Origin: Treponema sp. UBA4873 | GTDB taxonomy: Bacteria > Spirochaetota > Spirochaetia > Treponematales > Treponemataceae | Reading direction: 5' to 3' | DNA length: 48,656 nt | Assembly (NCBI GenBank): GCA_002399405.1 | Contig: DHDP01000022.1 | Coordinates: 1-48,656, forward strand | Shown: positions 41,729 through 48,656 of the stretch, piece by piece | How the letters are laid out: every line of letters begins with the position of its first letter | Numbering within the stretch: the stretch's first letter is position 1 | Position numbers and translations under genes: made by a program | The notes under the pieces: model-generated | The model's input: the letters and a program-made list of their open reading frames with translations, nothing else | The model's database searches: none | Told to the model about the DNA's origin: nothing

Positions 41729-42982
41729 TTACACAGGATGTCTGTCGCGCAGCACTTCGAATGCTTCGTCGGCAACGTCGAGCGTATACGCAATGTCGTC
41801 GTCGGAAAGAGACGCGTTAATAAAATGATTATGATGGTTCGTAAAGTACACCCCGCGTTTGACGCATTCGGCCACCCATTCCTGATGCCACACGAGCGAC
41901 GGATCGTCGGCAATCCGCAGATAAAAGAGCGACGGTATGCCGCTCACGTGCAGATTAAATCCGTACTTCTGCGCCTTCGCCATGAGGCCGTCTCCCAGTT
42001 TCTTTCCCTTTTCAATGAGAATCTGCGGCATATTCAGCTTCTTCATTTTATTGATGCACGCAATTCCGGCGGCGAACGGTACGGCGCTCATCCAGTAGCT
42101 GCCGGTATACGTCAGGCCGCTCACTGCGTTTTTGAGAAAATTCTTTCCGCACAGCGCCGAGACGTTGTAGCCGTTCGCAAGCGCCTTGCAGAAACAGATG
42201 AGATCCGCTTCAAATCCGAAATAATGATCCGAACCGGCTGTATCGAGACGGAATCCTGCGCGAACGTCGTCGATGATGAGAACGACGCCGTTGTCGGTAC
42301 AGAGCTTGCGCACCTTCTGCCAGTACCCGTCCGCGGGCAGCTCGTTGTCCTTAAAATTACCGTGCATGTACGGCTGGGCAATCAGCGCCGCAATTTCGTC
42401 TTTATTCCGATGAAACACTTCTTCAAGCGCGTCGTAGTTATTCCAGTCGACGTACAGATTGTTGCATACGTCTTCCTCGGTGATGCCGGAATAATCGACT
42501 TTCTGCGTCCACGGAGAAATACCGTGATAATAGCCGTTGAAGAACACGATTTTCTTTTTCTGCGTATACGCGCGCGCGGTGAGAACGGCGCACGTCGTTA
42601 CGTCGTTGCCGTTTTTCGCAAAAAACGCCCAGTCGGCGGAAGCGACCGTATTCACGAGCAGTTCCGCAAAATCAATCATCACGGTAGACGGTGCAGTCAC
42701 GCAGTTCTCAATCGCCAGCTGCTCTTTTGCGGCGGCATCAATGTCTGGATCGTTGTATCCGAGCACGTTCGGTCCGTATGCGCACATATAGTCTATGAAA
42801 CGATTGCCGTCGAGATCCCAGAAATACGTCCCCTGCGCTTTCGACGAAAAAAACGGATACGCTTCAACCGGAATAAAGCATCCTTCTCCCGGCCCCTGAT
42901 GTCCGTACACACCCGACGGAATCACTTTCACCGCGCGCTGAAACGCTTCCCGGCTTTTCTCATATGTATTCAGTTTCATCAT
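41729..42982 (-). CDS. Class III PLP aminotransferase (glutamate-1-semialdehyde aminomutase-like)
   Basis: 417 aa. PLP lysine Lys266 in ICFCKALANGYNVSALCG, with IIDDVRAGFR (PLP-ring Asp) and FFNGYYHGISPW upstream. The overall order is that of the HemL-like branch. No haem genes are nearby, so it is more likely an aminotransferase or aminomutase for another substrate. GGAGG lies 8 bases before the ATG. It follows the SCP2-like gene by 16 bp, so the two form an operon. Confidence 0.87.
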   Translation of the reverse strand: MMKLNTYEKSREAFQRAVKVIPSGVYGHQGPGEGCFIPVEAYPFFSSKAQGTYFWDLDGNRFIDYMCAYGPNVLGYNDPDIDAAAKEQLAIENCVTAPSTVMIDFAELLVNTVASADWAFFAKNGNDVTTCAVLTARAYTQKKKIVFFNGYYHGISPWTQKVDYSGITEEDVCNNLYVDWNNYDALEEVFHRNKDEIAALIAQPYMHGNFKDNELPADGYWQKVRKLCTDNGVVLIIDDVRAGFRLDTAGSDHYFGFEADLICFCKALANGYNVSALCGKNFLKNAVSGLTYTGSYWMSAVPFAAGIACINKMKKLNMPQILIEKGKKLGDGLMAKAQKYGFNLHVSGIPSLFYLRIADDPSLVWHQEWVAECVKRGVYFTNHHNHFINASLSDDDIAYTLDVADEAFEVLRDRHPV

Positions 42983-42998
42983 CTTATTGTCCTCCGCA

Positions 42999-43769
42999 TT
43001 ATCCGAGATATAAACCGACTCGGCTGAGAATCCGGTTCATATTGTCTATCATCGACATAAGCCCCGCACAGCGTATGCTTCCGTCGCCGATACAGTTCAT
43101 GGCGTTTGCGCTGCCGTCGAAAAGGCTGCGTGCCGTTTCAAAGCTGTCGAATTCCATCGACGCCGTCCATTCCGCGGGTCTCGACTTAACAGCAGTAAGC
43201 GTATGATCTTTGCAGACGATTGCCGCGGCCGGTCCGTCCTTTACGGCGAGACAGATTGTTCCGTCGGGAATATATCCCGCGCTGAATTTTCCGATTTTGT
43301 CGTGATTACCGCATTCAGCAACGGCCACAGCGACAAGGTAGAGCATAAGAGTCGTACCAGTCTCGAAGAACTGCCTGTTTTTGAGCTGTTCCTCTGTCGG
43401 TTTTAAATATGAAGACAATATATCGGTAAGTTTCGTGAACGAATGAAAAAGGAAGCCGAGTTTAAAGAACCCTTTAGACGGAAAGGGCGTCACCGTTCCG
43501 TCTATCATTCCGTTGAATTTTTCGGGAGATGAAAACGGTAGTTTTATCATGCAGGAGGAAACATCTTTCTGCAGTGTGCACGTCCCTCCGCTGAAGGACA
43601 GCGTTCCCTCCGGCCCGTTTCTAACCGCAAAGCCGATGCTGACAGATGCGTCCGCCGTAAGCTTCCGCGCTTCGTCGTCGGTCCGGCATAATTCCTCAAG
43701 CAGTCCCAGCACGCCGTAGAGATTAATCCAGGCCATAGTCTCCCGGTCCGTTCCATGAAGATTTTTCAT
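42999..43769 (-). CDS. SCP2 sterol-carrier-like domain protein
   Basis: 256 aa. The last about 90 residues (FSAGYIPDGTICLAVKDGPAAAIVCKDHTLTAVKSRPAEWTASMEFDSFETARSLFDGSANAMNCIGDGSIRCAGLMSMIDNMNRIL) have the SCP-2 pattern, a hydrophobic-ligand pocket. The N-terminal half is unassigned. The ATG at 43769 (MKNLHGTDRETMAW) has GGAGGAG upstream; the frame to 43901 is rejected. Coupled with the aminotransferase; the pair may act on one unknown substrate. Confidence 0.7.
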   Translation of the reverse strand: MKNLHGTDRETMAWINLYGVLGLLEELCRTDDEARKLTADASVSIGFAVRNGPEGTLSFSGGTCTLQKDVSSCMIKLPFSSPEKFNGMIDGTVTPFPSKGFFKLGFLFHSFTKLTDILSSYLKPTEEQLKNRQFFETGTTLMLYLVAVAVAECGNHDKIGKFSAGYIPDGTICLAVKDGPAAAIVCKDHTLTAVKSRPAEWTASMEFDSFETARSLFDGSANAMNCIGDGSIRCAGLMSMIDNMNRILSRVGLYLG

Positions 43770-43980
43770 CTCCGCTCCTCCTTTATATATGATGAACAAA
43801 GTTTCGATTTTTTCAGAGCAGGGTAAGGAACAACGGAAGACGACAATACAGTCCGGCGGTAGGATTTTTTTTTGTATATAATAATAGTACGCCTCCTGCA
43901 TTTTACTGCATATTTATGCGGCGTAACCCCTGATGTGCGTAAATATATTCAATATTTTGAACTGTGTCAATTCAGATTAT

Positions 43981-44757
43981 TCACTTTACAAGCGCATCGA
44001 TATTTTCCTGTACGACGCGTTCAAGCGCACCGCGTCCCGTCGCTTCGGGAAAGTTTCGCCATACGACGAGCTTTGCGCCGGGACATACTTCCATAAGCGG
44101 CGAAGCGACAGGATCGTGGACGTTGTCTATGATGATGTCGTATCCCGCTTCCTTCGCCTTCGCAAGCTGCGCGGCGGTGACCGGTCCCGGACCGAACGTA
44201 TCGGTCACCGGGAGTCCAAGATCCTTTGCAAGATACACCTGCATCGCGTGAACGAGGATTTTCTTCGAAGCAAGCCCTTCCGACTCAGCGAGAGCCTTTC
44301 CGTCCTCCACGGTTTTGCGGTACGAAGCGACACGCTCTGCGCATTCCGCTTCGGTATGCGCATACGACGCGATGAGTTCCGCCTGCGATTCGACAGTCGC
44401 CACGCTGTTGTCCGTCTGAATTTTTATAAGCGTCACGTTTCCCGCGGAATCACCGAGCGTCTTCATCATGCGCTCGTAGCCTGCATACAGCAGATACCGG
44501 CTGCCGGTTACCTTTTTAATGTCCGATACGGTAATCTCGTATTCCGGCGGATGTTTCATATCTGCCGGAGCGATCGACAGAACACCGTCTATCCCGGCAA
44601 GATCCGCAAACGCGGCAGTCCACGGTGTAGACGCTATAAACTCCGTATTAACCGCAGCGGCAGCCGTTCCGGCCTGAGCGTCGTCCTTTCTGCCGTTCGC
44701 AGACAGGGCGGCTGCGGCGCATGAAAGCAGCGCAGCAGTAAACAGTAATTTTTTCAT
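43981..44757 (-). CDS. ABC transporter substrate-binding protein, zinc/manganese (TroA-like) type
   Basis: 258 aa exported protein. MKKLLFTAALLSCAAAALSANG is a signal sequence; LLSC at 10-13 could be a lipobox. The family plan fits cluster 9 metal-binding proteins: FIASTPWTAAFADLAGIDGVLSIAPADMKHPPEYEITVSDIKKV with the first His, KKILVHAMQVY with a later His, and DIIIDNVHDPVASPL near the fourth ligand. No His-rich loop is seen. GGAGG precedes the ATG, which overlaps the permease stop. The metal is not certain. Confidence 0.82.
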   Translation of the reverse strand: MKKLLFTAALLSCAAAALSANGRKDDAQAGTAAAAVNTEFIASTPWTAAFADLAGIDGVLSIAPADMKHPPEYEITVSDIKKVTGSRYLLYAGYERMMKTLGDSAGNVTLIKIQTDNSVATVESQAELIASYAHTEAECAERVASYRKTVEDGKALAESEGLASKKILVHAMQVYLAKDLGLPVTDTFGPGPVTAAQLAKAKEAGYDIIIDNVHDPVASPLMEVCPGAKLVVWRNFPEATGRGALERVVQENIDALVK

Positions 44758-45578
44758 TTTTTTCCTCCAAATGCAAAAAGTATATACAGTACCCCCGCGG
44801 CAAGCGAAACTGACGCACTCGGCGGAAGGTCGAACATGACGGCAAGAATGAAACCTGCTGCGGAAATGAGGACACCGGCGGCAGAACTTACTATAAAAAG
44901 TTTTGTAACACCCGTTTCCTTCTTCCTGACGGCAAGAAACCTGGCGGCGGCAAGAACGGGCAAAACGAGCAGCGCGTCTATGAGCAGCGCGCCCAGCAGC
45001 TTCATGGCGAGCGCGACGACGAGCGCGATGAGCGTTACCATGACGGTATAATGGAGGTCTACGTTGATTCCGAGCGAACGCGCGACCTCCCTGTTGTAAA
45101 ACACCGCAAGAATCGTCCTGATGTTCAGCGTTACGTACAAAACGAGAAACACCGCAAGGGCAGCGAGAGCCGCCAGATCGGTATTCTGAAGCGCGAACGG
45201 GCTTCCCCACAGCAGGTTGAGCGTGTTGTTCGCACTCACTCCCGATTTGTGTATGATGAGCGACGCGAGCGCCATCGAGACGACCATTGCGGCCGCACTT
45301 CCCGGTCCGAACCCCGAACTTTTGTCCTTCGACAGCGCGAGAAGCAGAAACACGAGCAGCAGATTTACCGCTGCCGTGACGGGAAACAGCGGAAGCGACA
45401 GTGCAAGCGAAATTGCACCGCCGAGAATGACGCCGTGCATGAGCATGTAGCGCATGGGAATAAGATCCAGCCGCAGCACCATGACGCCGCACAGCGGAAA
45501 CGCAGCGCCCGCAATCAGCATGGCGATGAAGCCGCGGACAACGGGAGCGAGCGTAAAGGCAAGCATCAGACTGTTCAT
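44754..45578 (-). CDS. ABC-3 family (ZnuB-type) metal ABC transporter permease
   Basis: 274 aa with about eight membrane helices. LCGVMVLRLDLIPMRYMLMHGVILGGAISLALSLP, the NLLWGSPFAL loop, and EVARSLGINVDLHYTVMVTLIALVVALAMKLLGALLIDALLVLPVLAAARF, the conserved coupling segment of the family. The ATG at 45578 overlaps the ATPase stop; the longer frames in other phases are shadows. Confidence 0.92.
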   Translation of the reverse strand: MNSLMLAFTLAPVVRGFIAMLIAGAAFPLCGVMVLRLDLIPMRYMLMHGVILGGAISLALSLPLFPVTAAVNLLLVFLLLALSKDKSSGFGPGSAAAMVVSMALASLIIHKSGVSANNTLNLLWGSPFALQNTDLAALAALAVFLVLYVTLNIRTILAVFYNREVARSLGINVDLHYTVMVTLIALVVALAMKLLGALLIDALLVLPVLAAARFLAVRKKETGVTKLFIVSSAAGVLISAAGFILAVMFDLPPSASVSLAAGVLYILFAFGGKK

Positions 45579-46615
45579 GCCGCTTCCCCTATCGTAAGCG
45601 CATTCCAGCCGAGCTGTTTCACAAGTTCCATATCGTGCGTTACCGTGATGATTGTCGGGATTTCCCGTACCGACAGCGAGCGGAGGATTTCCGCGACCAT
45701 CAGGCGCGCGCCGTCGTCGAGCGCGGACGTAGGTTCGTCGAGCAGCAGCACTTTCGCTTCCTGTGCAAGGCAGCGTGCGATCGATACTTTCTGTTTTTCC
45801 CCGCCGCTCAGCGACGTATAGCTGCGCCCGTGAAGCGCGGTACATCCGGTACGTTCCATGGCGCGGAGAACGAGCTCCCGCACGCCGCGCGTTCCCTGTT
45901 TAATTCCGAGCCCGACGACTTCCTCCACGGAAAGCGGAAACAGCGCGGAGTCCTGCTGCTGCGGAACGTAGCAGACGGTGCGCGGTTTGAGTGCGCGGGG
46001 ATTTCTTCCGTCTATGCGTATCTGCCCGTACTCAGGCTGCAGATTTCCCGTAAGGAACCGGAGCAGCGTCGTCTTTCCGGTACCGTTTTCCCCGACGACA
46101 AGCAGATTGCCTCCCGCAGGCAGCGCGAACGACAAATCGTGCAGCGAACCGAACGGACACGAAAGGTGCTCAACCACAACATCGACGCCGCGTACCAGTT
46201 TTGCACGCTGTCTGAGAATACGGTACATTTCGTCCGGGTCGTCCATAGGTCCCAGCTGTTCTTCCGTCGCGCACATGAGTTCCGGAACTTTACGGTCGGC
46301 AGCCAGTTCGACGTTCCTTCCGCTGCACTCTCGATTCAGAGCTGCAATATAGTTTTCCGCGAGTTCACTTGCAAGATTCGCGTGAATACGCGTTATTCCG
46401 AGCCGTACCATAATGACAGCCGCGGCTTTTCCGACGGCCGTATCGTGCGCGCTCAGATTTTCACGCGGACCGCGGTATGTCTGCATAAAATCCTCAAGCT
46501 CGAAAAGCGGCATGAGCCACTTTCCCGCAGATGAAAAAATCAGTTCTGCGCCGCTGAATACGCGGAGCGTTACCCCGTCCGGCAGCGGACTTTTCCAGTC
46601 TTCCTGTATCGTCAT
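45575..46615 (-). CDS. ABC transporter ATPase with N-terminal DUF1893-like domain
   Basis: 346 aa. Residues about 1-125 look like DUF1893 (deaminase-like fold): LRVFSGAELIFSSAGKWLMPLFELEDF, AHDTAVGKAAAVIMVRLGITRIHANLASELAENYIAAL, and a Cys-containing tail (RECSGRN...PELMC). Residues 138-346 are an ABC ATPase with Walker A GENGTGKT (175-182), signature LSGGEKQK, Walker B VLLLDEPTSALDD and the switch His in VTHD. It powers the permease and binding protein downstream (4-bp overlaps). The fusion is unusual. The DUF1893 part may sense a ligand or redox state. Confidence 0.88.
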   Translation of the reverse strand: MTIQEDWKSPLPDGVTLRVFSGAELIFSSAGKWLMPLFELEDFMQTYRGPRENLSAHDTAVGKAAAVIMVRLGITRIHANLASELAENYIAALNRECSGRNVELAADRKVPELMCATEEQLGPMDDPDEMYRILRQRAKLVRGVDVVVEHLSCPFGSLHDLSFALPAGGNLLVVGENGTGKTTLLRFLTGNLQPEYGQIRIDGRNPRALKPRTVCYVPQQQDSALFPLSVEEVVGLGIKQGTRGVRELVLRAMERTGCTALHGRSYTSLSGGEKQKVSIARCLAQEAKVLLLDEPTSALDDGARLMVAEILRSLSVREIPTIITVTHDMELVKQLGWNALTIGEAA

Positions 46616-46692
46616 ACTGAATTCCTTACTCCATCACAGACAGCCATATTATACAAAAAAATCACCTATAAAGCATACGGGGACCGCATGGA

Positions 46693-47733
46693 CTAATTTT
46701 CAAACCGGGCCGCAACCCGTCTGAGATATTCCGGAACGGGAAGGTGCTGCGGACACGCGCGCTCGCACAGACGGCAGCCGATGCAGTCGGACGCCTTGCT
46801 GTTATTTCTCGCATAATTCTGATAATACATCTTCTGAGCGTCGAACCCTCCGGCAGGGGCCTTTTTCTTTTCATTATAAATCGAAAAATATACCGGAATG
46901 GGAATGTGTTTCGGACAGCCTGCGACGCAGTAACGGCAGCCGGTGCACGGAACTGCGATCGATTCGTTAATAATCCGTACAGCCGTTTTTATAACAGCGT
47001 TTTCCCGTTCGTCGAGCGGAACGAACTGCCTCATAAACGACGTGTTTTCATCAAGCTGATTATAATTCGACATGCCGCTCAGGACCATCATGACGTTGTC
47101 CAGACTTGCCGCAAAACGTATTGCCCACGACGGCACGGACCAGTCCGGATGAACAGCTTTGAACGCCTGCTCCGCTTTCCCGGGCACATCCGCAAGCATG
47201 CCGCCTTTCACCGGTTCCATCACAATAACAGGTTTTCCGTGCTTTACCGCAGTCTCATAACATCTGCGGGACTGAACGCCCGCGCTGTCCCAGTCAAGAT
47301 AGTTTATCTGGAGCTGTACGAACTCAGCCTCAGGATGATCGGTCAGTATCCGGTCGAGCAGTTCGGGCGAGTCGTGAAACGAGAAGCCGATGTGCTTTAT
47401 TTTTCCTTCCGCTTTTTTCTGTTTAACAAAATCAAAACAATGAAAATTTTCCATTATATCGTAATCGTTTGCGTTGAGATTGTGCAGCAGATAATAATCA
47501 AAATATTCAACGCCGCATTTCTGAAGCTGCTCTCCGAATATGCGCTCGTTGTCGCTTTCCGACTTAAGCATTACGACAGGAAGCTTCGACGCAACGGTAA
47601 ACGTACTGCGGTCGTGCCGCTTTACAAGCGACTCCCGGAGGAATTCCTCGCTTTTGAAATTGTGATACATATATGCCGTATCAAAATAGGTGAATCCCCG
47701 TTCAAGGAACGTGTCGACCATCCGATTAATCAT
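46693..47733 (-). pseudogene. 5'-truncated aldo/keto reductase with two 4Fe-4S motifs
   Basis: 346 aa open frame. It starts at MINRMVDTFLERGFTYFDTAYMYH, which corresponds to about residue 35-40 of the family. The first beta-strand and the usual GxTGxxVSxLGFGxMRLP are absent, and an in-frame stop lies ten codons upstream. The rest is well kept: YFDTAYMYH with the catalytic Tyr region, LHNLNANDY, KIKHIGFSFHD, VMEPVKGGML, and a ferredoxin-like C-terminus with CTGCRYCVAGCP and CIGCRLCERACP. No ribosome site precedes the ATG. Either a recent 5' loss (pseudogene) or a shortened protein. Confidence 0.75.
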
Positions 47734-47979
47734 ATCCGTGTCGGCGGAAGTTATGAGTTATAAGAGTATTTGATAATGAAATTATAAAAAAAACTGATAA
47801 TTGCGGAGGTATGAATAAATGCTTGTTTTTATGCATACTGTAACGGGCCTGCAAAAATGATAAAAATTGTCATTTAGTTTGATAAAATACCTTGTTTTTC
47901 AGTGTTTTTAACTGTTTTTTCTTGTAAAAAAAAGGCTATTATAATGTGATTAATAAAAGATATAGTCTGATATCGTTCA
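47734..47979. other. AT-rich intergenic region before the recombinase
   Basis: About 250 bp of low-GC sequence between the truncated aldo/keto reductase and the recombinase gene. It lacks the missing reductase 5' end in any frame. No gene seen. Confidence 0.45.
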
Positions 47980-48010
47980 GCCACAGCCCGAAAAGGCTGC
48001 GGCGCTTTTA
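47980..48010 (+). terminator. Hairpin with T-rich tail
   Basis: GCCACAGCC (47980-47988) pairs with GGCTGCGGC (47995-48003), one mismatch, followed by GCTTTTATTT on the plus strand. It lies at the 3' end of the recombinase gene. Confidence 0.45.
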
Positions 48011-48011
48011 T

Positions 48012-48614
48012 TTAACAAAGGTTGTTTCGTTCGATGAATTTATTCATCGTGAGCCATGTTACATTGAGCTCTAACGACAGATGCCGTTTAGAAATTCCTT
48101 CCTGCAGCTGCTTTTTTATATATTCTTCGTTTCCTGTTAATTTATAATGTGATGGTTTTCTGCCCTTATATCTGCCGACGTGTTTACCTTCGGCTTTTAC
48201 TCGGGCCAGAGCTTCTTTTGTCCTCTGCGAAATCAGATTGCGCTCGATTTCTGCCGACAGTCCAAACGCGAAAGCAAGGACTTTCGATTGGATGTCGTCT
48301 CCAAGTCGGTAATTATCCTTTATCGTCCATACTTTTGCGCCCCGCTCCATAAGCAAATTCAAAATCGACATAATCATAAACAGACTGCGCCCCAGTCTCG
48401 ATAACTCGGAGCAAATTATCAGGTCTCCCTGCTGTACTTTATGCAGTATCGCACCGAGTTGCCGCTTATCGGGCTCTTTCGTTCCGCTGATCGTTTCTTC
48501 GATCCAACAGTCGATTGATAGGCTGTTTTTCCTGGAAAACTGTTCAATTTCGAACCGCTGATTCTCAACGGTTTGTTTCTCTGTACTGACTCGTATATAT
48601 CCGTATATCATCAT
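48012..48614 (-). CDS. Serine site-specific recombinase (resolvase/invertase family)
   Basis: 200 aa from the ATG at 48614 (MMIYGYIRVSTEKQ). The catalytic Ser is in YIRVSTEKQ (Ser10). ICSELSRLGRSLFMIMSILNLLMERGAKVWTIKD and AFAFGLSAEIERNLISQRTKEALARVKAEGKHVGRYKGRKP are the family's core and E helix. A short C-terminal HTH follows (GISKRHLSLELNVTWLTMNKFI). Size and style fit DNA invertases. No ribosome site is visible and either of two adjacent ATGs may be used. No inverted repeats that would mark an invertible segment were found in the part visible here. Confidence 0.9.
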   Translation of the reverse strand: MMIYGYIRVSTEKQTVENQRFEIEQFSRKNSLSIDCWIEETISGTKEPDKRQLGAILHKVQQGDLIICSELSRLGRSLFMIMSILNLLMERGAKVWTIKDNYRLGDDIQSKVLAFAFGLSAEIERNLISQRTKEALARVKAEGKHVGRYKGRKPSHYKLTGNEEYIKKQLQEGISKRHLSLELNVTWLTMNKFIERNNLC

Positions 48615-48656
48615 GAAAATATACTGCAAATAAATCGAGCGGTTTTAAAATACAAT

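Noticed and set aside
41648..43027. Plus-strand open frame of 459 aa
   Set aside because: Antisense to the class III aminotransferase; no recognisable domain.
1..48656. tRNA or rRNA genes
   Set aside because: No cloverleaf with T-loop/anticodon signatures or rRNA core sequence was recognised by reading either strand; a tRNAscan run could confirm.

Overview
The window looks like a chromosomal piece of an anaerobic, host-associated spirochaete, most likely a Treponema. This rests on gene content and style (spirochaete-type XRE regulator, class II GalT, split glycine decarboxylase, small palindromic elements), not on a database match. Most genes are of moderate GC. A clearly AT-rich island at about 25.1-28.8 kb carries toxin-antitoxin modules and a transposase remnant and looks acquired.

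Layout. 0-4.6 kb: cheW and a chemoreceptor, an XRE regulator, a membrane protein, and a chloramphenicol-acetyltransferase-like gene. 4.7-8.5 kb: galT, a convergent D-2-hydroxyacid dehydrogenase, and a CobW/G3E GTPase. 8.6-10.7 kb: a 5'-truncated beta-helix carbohydrate-binding protein, then a DUF134 regulator coupled to a His-tailed NifX/NafY-type protein. 10.7-24.9 kb (all minus strand): two nitrogenase-like gene sets woven into a [NiFe]-hydrogenase cofactor maturation set. 25-29 kb: AT-rich toxin-antitoxin island. 29.2-32.5 kb: L,D-transpeptidase fused to a C39-like domain, DUF3795 protein, ECF sigma factor, class I aldolase. 32.7-39.3 kb: a complete glycine cleavage operon (gcvT, gcvH, gcvPA, gcvPB, lplA, lpd). 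39.4-41.5 kb: MFS transporter with TetR regulator. 41.7-46.6 kb: class III aminotransferase with an SCP2-like protein, then a metal-type ABC transporter whose ATPase carries an N-terminal DUF1893-like domain. 46.7 kb to the end: a 5'-truncated Fe-S aldo/keto reductase and a serine recombinase.

The main discovery candidate is at 10.7-25.1 kb. In transcription order: a TM1266-type regulator, nifH-like 1, nifD-like 1, nifK-like 1 and hypF (start/stop overlaps); then an alpha-glucosidase with its own promoter; then hypC, hypD, hypE, nifH-like 2, nifD-like 2, nifK-like 2 and ogt. HypCDEF are the proteins that build the Fe(CN)2CO unit of [NiFe]-hydrogenase. Here there are no hydrogenase structural genes, no maturation protease and no hypA/hypB in the window. 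Instead the hyp genes are co-transcribed with NifDK-like heterodimers that keep two conserved cysteine sites in the D-like subunit and one in the K-like subunit, but lack the FeMo-co ligands. The inference is an undescribed nitrogenase-like reductase or assembly scaffold that uses or handles a CN/CO-ligated iron centre.

Both operons have matching promoters (TTGC[C/T]T, 17 nt, TATACT). The hypC operon has a long structured leader ending in a terminator-like hairpin. The other operon shares a bipartite leader motif with it and carries a 129-bp MITE-like insertion, with a 6-bp target duplication, at its predicted transcription start.
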